A stretch of DNA of 6,443 nucleotides from Candidatus Omnitrophota bacterium (lineage in GTDB: Bacteria; Omnitrophota; Koll11; Gorgyraeales; Gorgyraeaceae), in NCBI GenBank assembly GCA_018818505.1, contig JAHIRR010000347.1, positions 1-6,443 on the forward strand. The letters are read 5' to 3'. The translations under genes and the position numbers were made by a program. The first letter of the stretch is position 1, and the number at the start of each line of letters is the position of its first letter. The notes under the pieces are model-generated. The model was given only the letters and a program-made list of their open reading frames with translations. It was not told where the DNA came from and did not search any database. This document shows, piece by piece, positions 1-6,224 of the stretch.

Positions 1-549
1 TTTAACAGGATCACAATCGATGGTGATATGTCTACGAATGATAGCGCTATAATATTTGCAAATGGACTGGCAGGCAATAAGACTATAAAGAAAAATAGCG
101 CTGGCTACTTTAAATTTATAAAAGCATTGAAGTTTGTCGCAACAGAGCTTGCTAGAAAAATGATACTTGATGGCGAGGGAGCTACGAAATTCGTAGAAAT
201 AGTTATTAAAGGCGCGAAGACACAGAAAGACGCGGATATTATCGCAAGGCATGTCGCTGATTCAAGCCTCATAAAGACAATGATAGCAGGTGGCGATCCA
301 AACTGGGGAAGGGTAGCCGCAAGCGTAGGCTCAGCAGATGTTAAGATCAATAAAGATAGAGTTGATATATATATTGGAAACAAATCAGCAATGAAAAACG
401 GCGCAAGCACGAATGCCTCATTAGGAGCGCTTAAGGGCAAAGAAGTAAAGATAACAGTCGATCTAAAATCTGGAAGATCATCCAGTAGGATCTGGACGTG
501 TGACTTAACAGAGGAATACGTGAAGATCAACGCGGAGTACGAAACATAA
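1..549 (+). CDS. argJ: Glutamate N-acetyltransferase / ornithine acetyltransferase ArgJ, 3' part (start lies upstream)
   Basis: ArgJ moves the acetyl group from N-acetylornithine to glutamate, giving ornithine and regenerating N-acetylglutamate in the cytoplasm; some members also use acetyl-CoA. The reading frame is open from base 1 and gives 182 residues, about the last 45% of a family protein of roughly 400. Visible family motifs are ITIDGDMSTND at residues 4-14, GEGATK near 58-63, GGDPNWGR near 97-104 and the C-terminal CDLTEEYVKINAEY. The autoproteolytic Ala-Thr site that splits ArgJ into alpha and beta chains, with its nucleophilic Thr, lies upstream, so this fragment is entirely beta chain. 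The first internal ATG (base 28) is inside the conserved DGDxSTND motif and is not a start. The stop overlaps the argB start. Whether the enzyme is mono- or bifunctional cannot be told from this part. Confidence 0.96.
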   Translation, partial: FNRITIDGDMSTNDSAIIFANGLAGNKTIKKNSAGYFKFIKALKFVATELARKMILDGEGATKFVEIVIKGAKTQKDADIIARHVADSSLIKTMIAGGDPNWGRVAASVGSADVKINKDRVDIYIGNKSAMKNGASTNASLGALKGKEVKITVDLKSGRSSSRIWTCDLTEEYVKINAEYET

Positions 550-1391
550 TGCAAGAGGCTATAAGAAAATCAGCGGTTTTAATAGAAGCGCTACCTTATA
601 TAAAGGCGTACGCTAGTAAAATATTTGTTATAAAGTACGGTGGCAGCGCGTTTATAGATCCTGAGATAAAAAGGGGTGTGCTTCAGGACATTGTGTTTAT
701 GAGCTATGTTGGGATCAGGCCTATTCTTGTGCATGGCGGAGGCCCTTTTATAAATGAGGAACTAAAAAAAACAGGCGGGAAAATAGAATTTAAAGATGGC
801 CTCAGGGTCACGCCAAAAGAGACCATGGAAGTGGTCAAAAGAGTGTTAACCGAGGTCAATCATGCAATAGCAGGCGATATTAAAAAAATAGGCGGCAGGG
901 CTGTGAGTTTGAATGAGGTTGTAAAGGCAAAGCCGCATAAAGATGCTAAGAAATTAGGTTTTGCAGGAGAGGTAGACTCTATAAAGTCTGATATGATCAG
1001 AAAGGTAGTTCGGCCAAGATCAGTGCCTGTAATATCGTCAGTTGGCCATGGCGCAGATAATAAATCGTATAATATAAATGCGGATGATGTGAGCTCAGAG
1101 ATAGCTGTTAGCATTAAGGCAGTAAAACTGGTATTATTGACAGATGTCAAAGGCATAATGAAGAAGAAGGAAGACGAGAATACCCTGATCTCCGCTTTGA
1201 CTATGGAAGAGACAGAAAAGCTCATAGATGAAAATGTTATCCAGGGCGGCATGATACCAAAGGTCAAGGCATGCACAAAGGCTCTGGCGGGCGGTGTGTC
1301 AAAGACTCACATAATCGATGGCAGAATCCCGCATAGTTTGCTGCTGGAGATTTTTACAGATAAAGGAATCGGCACGGAGATCGTAAAATGA
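549..1391 (+). CDS. argB: Acetylglutamate kinase ArgB, probably arginine-inhibited type
   Basis: ArgB phosphorylates N-acetylglutamate with ATP, the second step of arginine synthesis. The 280 residues fit the amino-acid kinase family. Visible are VIKYGGS (Lys29, phosphoryl-transfer lysine), VHGGGP (62-67), LRVT (85-88, substrate binding), NINADD (175-180) and GGMIPKVKAC (233-242; Lys238 is the second catalytic lysine). An N-terminal segment before the core ends in LIEALPYI and resembles the extra helix of arginine-sensitive hexameric kinases. The C-terminal THIIDGRIPHSLLLEIFTD followed by GIGTEI matches the arginine-site signature, so feedback inhibition is inferred. The usual GxDG segment after the central GGRAV region is absent and reads SLNEVVKAKPHKDAKKLGF, a lineage variant. 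The start overlaps the argJ stop in TAATG with a GGAG 11 bases upstream, which suggests translational coupling. Confidence 0.97.
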   Translation: MQEAIRKSAVLIEALPYIKAYASKIFVIKYGGSAFIDPEIKRGVLQDIVFMSYVGIRPILVHGGGPFINEELKKTGGKIEFKDGLRVTPKETMEVVKRVLTEVNHAIAGDIKKIGGRAVSLNEVVKAKPHKDAKKLGFAGEVDSIKSDMIRKVVRPRSVPVISSVGHGADNKSYNINADDVSSEIAVSIKAVKLVLLTDVKGIMKKKEDENTLISALTMEETEKLIDENVIQGGMIPKVKACTKALAGGVSKTHIIDGRIPHSLLLEIFTDKGIGTEIVK

Positions 1392-1392
1392 T

Positions 1393-1445
1393 ACCTGGAC
1401 AACTTCGTAAGTTACCCATTGGGTAACTTACGAAGTTGTCCAGGT
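1393..1445. repeat. Perfect intercistronic palindrome, element A copy 1
   Basis: Two 26-base arms (1393-1418 and 1420-1445) are exact reverse complements around a single T at 1419. As RNA this would be a stem of about 25 bp with a 3-base loop. Each arm holds a smaller inverted repeat, AACTT-CGT-AAGTT at 1401-1413 and its counterpart at 1425-1437, so two short hairpins are an alternative fold. The element begins two bases after the argB stop and ends one base before the argD Shine-Dalgarno, so it makes up nearly the whole gap. No T-run follows the stem, which argues against an intrinsic terminator. Bases 1396-1444 recur without change, in reverse orientation, at 3528-3576. The family and function are unknown to me; a dispersed palindromic repeat or an RNA-processing hairpin are the main options. 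Confidence 0.95.
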
Positions 1446-1446
1446 C

Positions 1447-1450
1447 GGAG
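1447..1450 (+). promoter_or_regulatory. Ribosome binding site of argD, next to the palindrome
   Basis: GGAG lies 8 bases before the argD ATG. It starts one base after the right arm of the palindrome ends, so the folded hairpin would stand directly against the ribosome site and could affect initiation at argD. Confidence 0.75.
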
Positions 1451-1458
1451 ATAGTGAA

Positions 1459-2637
1459 ATGAATACACAACAAATAATCGCGCAATATGAGAAGTTTGTA
1501 ATGAAGACTTATACCAGGATCCCTGCTGTTATAGTTAAGGGTAAGGGGCTAAAGGTGTGGGATCTGGATGGTAATGAGTATCTTGATTTTTTTCCTGGCT
1601 GGGCTGTGAGCGGGATAGGCCACTGTCATCCTGAAGTCGTGAATGCCGTAAAGAATTATCTAAAAAAGATCATACATGTGCCGAATAATTATTACAACAT
1701 GCTCCAGGGAAAACTGGCACAGGAGATAATAGAAAATTCCTTTAAGGAAGGTAAGGCCTTTTTCTGTAATAGCGGCGCAGAAGCAAATGAAGGCGCGATA
1801 AAACTTGTCAGGGCCTATGGCGTGCCAAATGGAAAATACGAGATTATCACGATGCAGAATTCCTTTCACGGAAGGACGCTTGCGACTATAACAGCTACTG
1901 GACAGCCAAAATACAGCAAGGATTTTGAGCCTTTACCACCTGGTTTTAAGTCAGTGCCTTTTAATGATATAGCCGCGCTGGAGGGGGCTATAACAGATAA
2001 GACTATAGCTGTAATGTTAGAGCCAATACAGGGCGAGGGCGGGATAAATGTCGCGCATGATGACTATATAAAAGATGCAAGAAGGCTTTGCGATGAAAAG
2101 GGTTTAATCTTGATATTTGATGAGGTGCAGACAGGTATGGGCAGGACTGGAAAGATCTTTTGCTTTCAGCATTACGGTGTTACACCTGATGTCATGACGC
2201 TTGCCAAGTCTTTGGCTGGAGGGATCCCTATAGGCGCGCTCGTCGCATCGAAAAAATATGCGGATGTCTTAAAGCCGGGCATGCACGCGTCTACTTTTGG
2301 AGGAAGCCCTATCGCATGCAGCGCTGCGCTGGGCGTATTTGAGGCGATCAAGAGAGAAAAACTCCTCAGGAATACGCAGGAGATGGGAAAATATCTTGTT
2401 GAAAAATTGAACGAGCTAAAAAAGAAGAAATCTATTATAAAGGATATTAGAGGCAAAGGCCTTATGATAGGTGTGGAGCTTAATGTTGAAGGCGCGGCTA
2501 TAGTGGATGCGTGTTTTAAGGAGAGGCTCCTGATCAATTGCGCGCATGGCAATGTATTAAGGCTTATGCCTGGCATGATTGTAAACAAAAAGCAAATAGA
2601 CAAGGCAATTGAAATATTAGATAAGGTGATAAGTTGA
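1459..2637 (+). CDS. argD: Acetylornithine aminotransferase ArgD
   Basis: ArgD is a PLP-dependent class III aminotransferase that converts N-acetylglutamate semialdehyde to N-acetylornithine with glutamate as amino donor; many family members also accept N-succinyl-diaminopimelate, which would tie in with lysine synthesis downstream. The 392 residues are of normal length. In order: LDFFPGWAVSGIGHCHPEV (42-60), NSGAEANEGAIKL (104-116, phosphate-binding), SFHGRT (135-140), LEPIQGEGG (187-195), FDEVQTGMGRTG (220-231, Asp221 contacts the PLP ring nitrogen), LAKSLAGGIPIGA (248-260, Lys250 is the Schiff-base lysine), STFGGSP (278-284) and RGKGLMIGVEL (331-341). HVPNNYYN at 73-80 replaces the more common HxSNLYY, a modest variant. 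The ATG has a GGAG 8 bases upstream. A role specific to arginine is supported by position between argB and argF. Confidence 0.96.
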   Translation: MNTQQIIAQYEKFVMKTYTRIPAVIVKGKGLKVWDLDGNEYLDFFPGWAVSGIGHCHPEVVNAVKNYLKKIIHVPNNYYNMLQGKLAQEIIENSFKEGKAFFCNSGAEANEGAIKLVRAYGVPNGKYEIITMQNSFHGRTLATITATGQPKYSKDFEPLPPGFKSVPFNDIAALEGAITDKTIAVMLEPIQGEGGINVAHDDYIKDARRLCDEKGLILIFDEVQTGMGRTGKIFCFQHYGVTPDVMTLAKSLAGGIPIGALVASKKYADVLKPGMHASTFGGSPIACSAALGVFEAIKREKLLRNTQEMGKYLVEKLNELKKKKSIIKDIRGKGLMIGVELNVEGAAIVDACFKERLLINCAHGNVLRLMPGMIVNKKQIDKAIEILDKVIS

Positions 2638-2646
2638 ATAAAAAAT

Positions 2647-2650
2647 GGAG
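2647..2650 (+). promoter_or_regulatory. Ribosome binding site that fixes the argF start
   Basis: GGAG sits 6 bases before the ATG at 2657. The earlier in-frame ATG at 2645 overlaps this GGAG and has only A-rich sequence upstream, so 2657 is chosen as the start. Confidence 0.8.
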
Positions 2651-2656
2651 TTATTT

Positions 2657-3526
2657 ATGAAAAAGGATCTTATAACAATCAAAGATTTAAAGCTCAGCGA
2701 TATAAACGAGCTTTTTGAACTGGCAGCTAAATTCAAGGCCAAGAGAAAAACGCATGAGACACCGCTAAAGAATAAGACGATAGGCCTGATCTTTGAAAAG
2801 CCGTCCAATAGGACAAGGGTGTCTTTTGAAGTCGGCATGTTTGAGCTGGGCGGGAATGCTATTTACTTAGGAGAGAGCGAGGTCAAGCTCGGCAAGAGGG
2901 AGTCTGCGAAGGACGCGGCAATGGTGCTCTCAAGATATCTTGACGCAATGGTCATAAGGACATTTTCTCATGATAGATTACTTGAGATGGCAAAGAATTC
3001 CGCAATACCTGTAATAAATGGGCTGACAGACCTGCTTCATCCATGCCAGGCATTGAGTGATTTGTTTACAATAAAGGAAAAGAAGGGGCTGGAGAATATC
3101 ACTATAGCTTTTGTAGGCGATGGCAACAATGTAGTGAATTCGCTCTTGAATGGATGCAGTAAGCTGGGCATTAAGATAAAAGTCGCGTGTCCAAAAGGCT
3201 ATGAGCCGAAGGTCGATGCTGCAGAACTTTTTAGCTCGCCTCAGGAAGCAGTTAAGGGCGCTGATATTGTTTACACAGATGTATGGACCAGTATGGGTAA
3301 GGAAAAAGAACAAAAAGAGAGACTCAAGGTATTTAGAAGGTTCCAGGTCAATTCTGAGCTTATGAAATCGGCAAAGAAAGACGCAATGGTAATGCATTGC
3401 CTGCCTGCGCACAGGGGAGAAGAGATCACAGACGAGGTCATAGACAGCGCGCAATCCATTGTCATTGATCAGGCAGAGAACAGGCTTCACGTGCAAAAGG
3501 CAATACTGGTGAAGCTACTAAGATAA
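2657..3526 (+). CDS. argF: Ornithine carbamoyltransferase ArgF
   Basis: ArgF joins carbamoyl phosphate and ornithine to give citrulline. The 289-residue protein is slightly short for a family of about 300-330. Carbamoyl-phosphate motif KPSNRTRVSFE is at 48-58, with Asn in place of the usual Thr of STRTR. HPCQALSD is at 128-135, the ornithine-specific loop TDVWTSMGKE at 207-216, HCLPAHRGEEITDE at 247-260 (catalytic Cys248) and ENRLHVQKAIL at 274-284. HCLPAHRGEE and the SMG loop favour ornithine over aspartate, and I see no sign of the N-acetylornithine enzyme. A start at 2645 would add four residues (MELF) but lacks a ribosome site. It follows argD by 19 bases and so should be co-translated with it; the next gene is separated by a large hairpin. 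Confidence 0.96.
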   Translation: MKKDLITIKDLKLSDINELFELAAKFKAKRKTHETPLKNKTIGLIFEKPSNRTRVSFEVGMFELGGNAIYLGESEVKLGKRESAKDAAMVLSRYLDAMVIRTFSHDRLLEMAKNSAIPVINGLTDLLHPCQALSDLFTIKEKKGLENITIAFVGDGNNVVNSLLNGCSKLGIKIKVACPKGYEPKVDAAELFSSPQEAVKGADIVYTDVWTSMGKEKEQKERLKVFRRFQVNSELMKSAKKDAMVMHCLPAHRGEEITDEVIDSAQSIVIDQAENRLHVQKAILVKLLR

Positions 3527-3529
3527 CCC

Positions 3530-3576
3530 TGGACAACTTCGTAAGTTACCCAATGGGTAACTTACGAAGTTGTCCA
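3530..3576. repeat. Perfect intercistronic palindrome, element A copy 2 (inverted relative to copy 1)
   Basis: Two 23-base arms (3530-3552 and 3554-3576) are exact reverse complements around a single A at 3553. The reverse complement of 3528-3576 equals 1396-1444 base for base, including the central base and the outer GG, which shows the two copies lie in opposite orientation. Beyond these 49 bases the flanks differ. The element starts a few bases after the argF stop (3526) and ends 7 bases before the argG ribosome site. No T-tract follows, so it is not a typical intrinsic terminator. I see no convincing target-site duplication. Confidence 0.95.
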
Positions 3577-3583
3577 TGTACGC

Positions 3584-3590
3584 GGAAGGA
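3584..3590 (+). promoter_or_regulatory. Ribosome binding site that fixes the argG start
   Basis: GGAAGGA lies 6 bases before ATG 3597. The earlier in-frame TTG (3570) and ATG (3576) both lie at or inside the end of the palindrome, have no ribosome site and would add residues not shared with the family, so they are not used. Confidence 0.82.
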
Positions 3591-3596
3591 AAGATT

Positions 3597-4772
3597 ATGA
3601 AGAATAAAAAGGTGGTTTTAGCTTATTCAGGAGGATTGGATACTTCGGTGGCTGTTAGATGGCTTATGGATAAAGGCTATGATGTTATTGCTTACATGGC
3701 TGATGTGGGCCAGGGCGGGAATTTTCAGAAGCTGAAGAAAAGGGCCTTGTCTGCAGGCGCTTCAAAGGTCGTGATCGAGGATCTCAAAGAAGAATTCGCA
3801 GAAGACTTTGCCTTTCAATCATTAAAGGCAGGGGCGGTCTATGAATCAAAATATCTGCTGGCAACCGCGCTTTCAAGACCGATTATTGCAAAAGGCCTGG
3901 TGCAGACCGCAAAAAAGGAAAAGGCCAGTTTTATAGCGCATGGCTGCACAGGAAAAGGAAATGACCAGGTAAGGTTCGAAGTCACTGCAATGGCGCTTGC
4001 GCCTGAACTCGGCATACTGGCGCCGCTCAGGGAATGGGACATGTATTCCAGAGACGAAGAAATAGAATATGCAAAGGAAAAAGACATAGACATAGATGTC
4101 ACGAAGAAAAGCCCCTATAGCTTAGATCAGAATATATGGGGAATAAGCATTGAGTGCGGTGTTTTAGAAGATCCATGGAATGAGCCGCCAGAGGACGCGT
4201 ATAAAATGAGCATTGATCCAAAAAAGGCGCCTAACAAGCCAACATATGTAGAAATAGAGTTTAAAAATGGCGTGCCAGTAAAGATCAATGGAAAAAAATA
4301 CGCGGCAGTGGATTTAGTGACAAGCCTAAATAAGATCGGCGGCAAAAATGGCATAGGCAGGACTGATCTTGTTGAAAACAGGCTCGTTGGCATTAAGTCA
4401 AGGGAGATATATGAGGCGCCAGCAGCGTGGATCTTGCATAAGGCACATAAGGATTTAGAGGCGCTTGTGCTTGACAGGGAGCTTTTGCATTTCAAGGAGA
4501 TCATTTCCTTAAAATACGCGGAGCTTATATATTATGGCTTATGGTTTACACCTTTAAAGAAGGCTCTGGACGGGTTTATAAGCCAGACGCAGAAGAATGT
4601 AACAGGCAGTGTAAGGATGAAGCTATTAAAGGGTGCCGCGAGTGCAGCAGGAAGAAAATCAGAGCACTCACTTTATAAAAAAGAAATGGCGACGTATGAA
4701 CCTGGCGATAAGTTTGATAGATCCATTGCAGAAGGATTTATTAAAGTGTGGGGAATGCCGTATAAAAAATAG
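3597..4772 (+). CDS. argG: Argininosuccinate synthase ArgG
   Basis: ArgG condenses citrulline and aspartate with ATP (via citrullyl-AMP) to argininosuccinate. The 391 residues match the common bacterial type of about 400, not the longer E. coli form. The N-terminal PP-loop AYSGGLDTS is at 9-17. HGCTGKGNDQVRFE at 115-128 binds aspartate and citrulline. SLDQNIWGISIECGVLEDP at 175-193 and GIGRTDLVENRLVGIKSRE at 252-270 are conserved synthase segments. SREIYEAPAAWIL at 268-280 replaces the frequent SRGVYETPGG. The C-terminal part GRKSEHSLY to AEGFIKVWGMP (352-388) is complete. The start follows from GGAAGGA six bases upstream and from MKNKKVVLAYSGG aligning with family N-termini. The gene is bounded by large hairpins on both sides, which sets it apart as its own module in the operon. 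Confidence 0.97.
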   Translation: MKNKKVVLAYSGGLDTSVAVRWLMDKGYDVIAYMADVGQGGNFQKLKKRALSAGASKVVIEDLKEEFAEDFAFQSLKAGAVYESKYLLATALSRPIIAKGLVQTAKKEKASFIAHGCTGKGNDQVRFEVTAMALAPELGILAPLREWDMYSRDEEIEYAKEKDIDIDVTKKSPYSLDQNIWGISIECGVLEDPWNEPPEDAYKMSIDPKKAPNKPTYVEIEFKNGVPVKINGKKYAAVDLVTSLNKIGGKNGIGRTDLVENRLVGIKSREIYEAPAAWILHKAHKDLEALVLDRELLHFKEIISLKYAELIYYGLWFTPLKKALDGFISQTQKNVTGSVRMKLLKGAASAAGRKSEHSLYKKEMATYEPGDKFDRSIAEGFIKVWGMPYKK

Positions 4773-4785
4773 TAAATTTTAATGG

Positions 4786-4883
4786 AGGTTGCGTAAGGTT
4801 TCGTGAGGTTTCGTAATGTTTCGTGAAGTTGCAAAAGCAACCTTACGCAACCTAACGAAACTTAACGCAACCTTACGAAACAT
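4786..4883. repeat. Long inverted repeat built of ten-base units (element B)
   Basis: A 47-base left arm (4786-4832), an AAAA loop (4833-4836) and a 47-base right arm (4837-4883) match at 37 of 47 positions; two of the ten differences could form G·U pairs in RNA. Read toward the loop, each arm is four full units plus seven bases of a ten-base tandem repeat, A-N-GTT-N-CGT-N. Left units are AGGTTGCGTA, AGGTTTCGTG, AGGTTTCGTA, ATGTTTCGTG and AAGTTGC. Right-arm units on the other strand are ATGTTTCGTA, AGGTTGCGTT, AAGTTTCGTT, AGGTTGCGTA and AGGTTGC. All differences fall at unit positions 2, 6 or 10. It fills the argG-argH gap and ends 4 bases before the argH ribosome site, with no T-tract after it. 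It shares the 8-mer CTTACGAA (4872-4879) with element A, so the families may be related. Function unknown. Confidence 0.93.
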
Positions 4884-4887
4884 ACGT

Positions 4888-4891
4888 GGAG
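4888..4891 (+). promoter_or_regulatory. Ribosome binding site of argH, just after element B
   Basis: GGAG lies 7 bases before the argH ATG at 4899 and four bases after the end of the long inverted repeat, the same arrangement seen at argD. Confidence 0.75.
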
Positions 4892-4898
4892 ATTAGAT

Positions 4899-6221
4899 AT
4901 GAAAAGTAAAATGTGGGGAGGTAGGTTTAACAAGAAGACTGATCCTTTAGTCGAGGAATTTACGAAATCTATTCAGTTTGACCAAAAACTTGCGGAATAT
5001 GATTGTGTAGGATCCCTTGCGCATATTGATGTGCTCAAGAACGCGAAACTTTTGACTGGTAAGGAGCATAAAGAGTTACAGTCGGGCCTGAATACTATTT
5101 TGTCATCAATTAAAAAAGGCACCCTTAAGGTAGATGAGTCTTTTGAGGACATTCATAGCTATGTGCAGCATCTTCTGGAGAAAAAACTTGGCAAAGTGGC
5201 ATTGAAGCTGCACACCTGTAGATCCAGAAATGACCAGGTAGTGCTAGACACAAAGCTTTATTGTTTAAAAAATCTTTCCGCTACATTGGATATTGTTTCG
5301 CAGGCAATAAAGAAATTGGCAAAGCTATCCAAAGACAATGCAAAGCTGATCATACCTGCTTATACACACCTGCAGCACGCTATGCCAGTAAGTTTATCTC
5401 TTCATCTCGATGCGTATGTTCAGATGTTTTCCAGGGATGCCAAGAGATTGGGCAGCATCTTTGATGATATGGAGCCGACCATGGGCGCGGGCGCTGTTGC
5501 CGGTACGTGCATTGATGCGTCAAATTACAAGATGAATTCAAAGCCCTGCAGCCCTGTTAATTCCATAGACAGCGTGAGCGACAGGGATTTTGTCATAGAG
5601 ATATTGAGCGCACTGGCGATATCGGGCATGCATATGTCAAGACTGGCTGAGGATCTTATTCTGTGGTCCACAAAGGAGTTTGATTTTATTGACATAGACG
5701 AGGCATTCTGTACCGGCAGTTCGCTCATGCCACAGAAAAAGAACCCTGATGTATTAGAATTAATAAGAGGAAATACAGGAAAGTTATATGGGAATTTAAT
5801 GAACGCCTTGGTAATGATGAAGGGGCTGCCTCTTTCATACAATAGAGATATGCAGCTGGACAAAGAGCCACTATTTAGTTCTTTTGAGATCATACAGCAG
5901 GAATTAAAGGTCCTGGCAGAGCTTTTGCCAAATGTAAAGTTTAAAAAAGAAAATATCAAGAAACAACTTGAGGACGAGTGTTTATACGCTACTGATCTAG
6001 CTGATTATTTAGTGCAAAAAGGAGTAGCTTTTAAAGATGCTCATACAATTATAGGCAACCTTATAAAATATAAACTGAAGACCGGTAAAGATATAGTAAA
6101 GATGGGCAAAGATGAACTTAAAAAATTCAGCCCATTTTTAACGCCCAAAGAAGTGAAAAAGAGAATAGATCCAGAATATTCTGTAAAATCTAAAAAGTCA
6201 ACAAGAAGAAAGAAAAGGTAG
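4899..6221 (+). CDS. argH: Argininosuccinate lyase ArgH with a short basic C-terminus
   Basis: ArgH splits argininosuccinate into arginine and fumarate, the last step of the pathway; it belongs to the fumarase/aspartase superfamily and works as a homotetramer. In order: MWGGRF (5-10), EDIHSYVQ (83-90), HTCRSRNDQ (105-113, usually HTGRSRNDQ or HTARSRNDQ), PAYTHLQHAMPV (153-164, His157 catalytic), MGAGAVAGT (195-203), NSIDSVSDRDFV (221-232), TGSSLMPQKKNPD (272-284, flexible loop with the catalytic serine), GLPLSYNRDMQLDKE (309-323) and ATDLADYLVQKG (364-375). At 440 residues it is about 20 short. After SV the usual GGTxP segment is missing, and the protein ends in KSKKSTRRKKR. Neither the residues after the stop nor the other frames I read restore that segment, so this looks like a natural tail and not a frameshift. 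lysA starts three bases after the stop. Confidence 0.96.
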   Translation: MKSKMWGGRFNKKTDPLVEEFTKSIQFDQKLAEYDCVGSLAHIDVLKNAKLLTGKEHKELQSGLNTILSSIKKGTLKVDESFEDIHSYVQHLLEKKLGKVALKLHTCRSRNDQVVLDTKLYCLKNLSATLDIVSQAIKKLAKLSKDNAKLIIPAYTHLQHAMPVSLSLHLDAYVQMFSRDAKRLGSIFDDMEPTMGAGAVAGTCIDASNYKMNSKPCSPVNSIDSVSDRDFVIEILSALAISGMHMSRLAEDLILWSTKEFDFIDIDEAFCTGSSLMPQKKNPDVLELIRGNTGKLYGNLMNALVMMKGLPLSYNRDMQLDKEPLFSSFEIIQQELKVLAELLPNVKFKKENIKKQLEDECLYATDLADYLVQKGVAFKDAHTIIGNLIKYKLKTGKDIVKMGKDELKKFSPFLTPKEVKKRIDPEYSVKSKKSTRRKKR

Positions 6222-6224
6222 GTC

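Noticed and set aside
1..549. ArgJ start at ATG 28
   Set aside because: The frame is open upstream and the ATG is within the conserved DGDxSTND motif in the middle of the protein, so the gene begins before the window.
1393..1445. Rho-independent terminator after argB
   Set aside because: The stem is strong, but no T-tract follows and the next gene of the same pathway starts 14 bases later. The same holds for 3530-3576 and 4786-4883.
2645..2656. ArgF start at ATG 2645
   Set aside because: This ATG overlaps the GGAG that serves ATG 2657 and has no ribosome site of its own.
2978..3496. 172-residue reading frame on the minus strand inside argF
   Set aside because: It lies wholly antisense to a clearly conserved gene, shows no recognisable domain, and no ribosome site stood out. 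The same applies to the antisense frames at 105-554, 860-1276, 2172-2603, 4127-4504 and 5525-5959.
3570..3596. N-terminal extension of ArgG from TTG 3570 or ATG 3576
   Set aside because: Those codons lie at the end of the palindrome and have no ribosome site; the added residues are not family-like, and GGAAGGA points to ATG 3597.
4786..4883. CRISPR array or short direct-repeat array
   Set aside because: The ten-base units are contiguous without spacers and are arranged as mirrored arms around a loop, which is not CRISPR structure.
5261..5464. 67-residue + strand frame inside argH
   Set aside because: It is an out-of-frame shadow of the well-conserved central part of ArgH, with no independent support.
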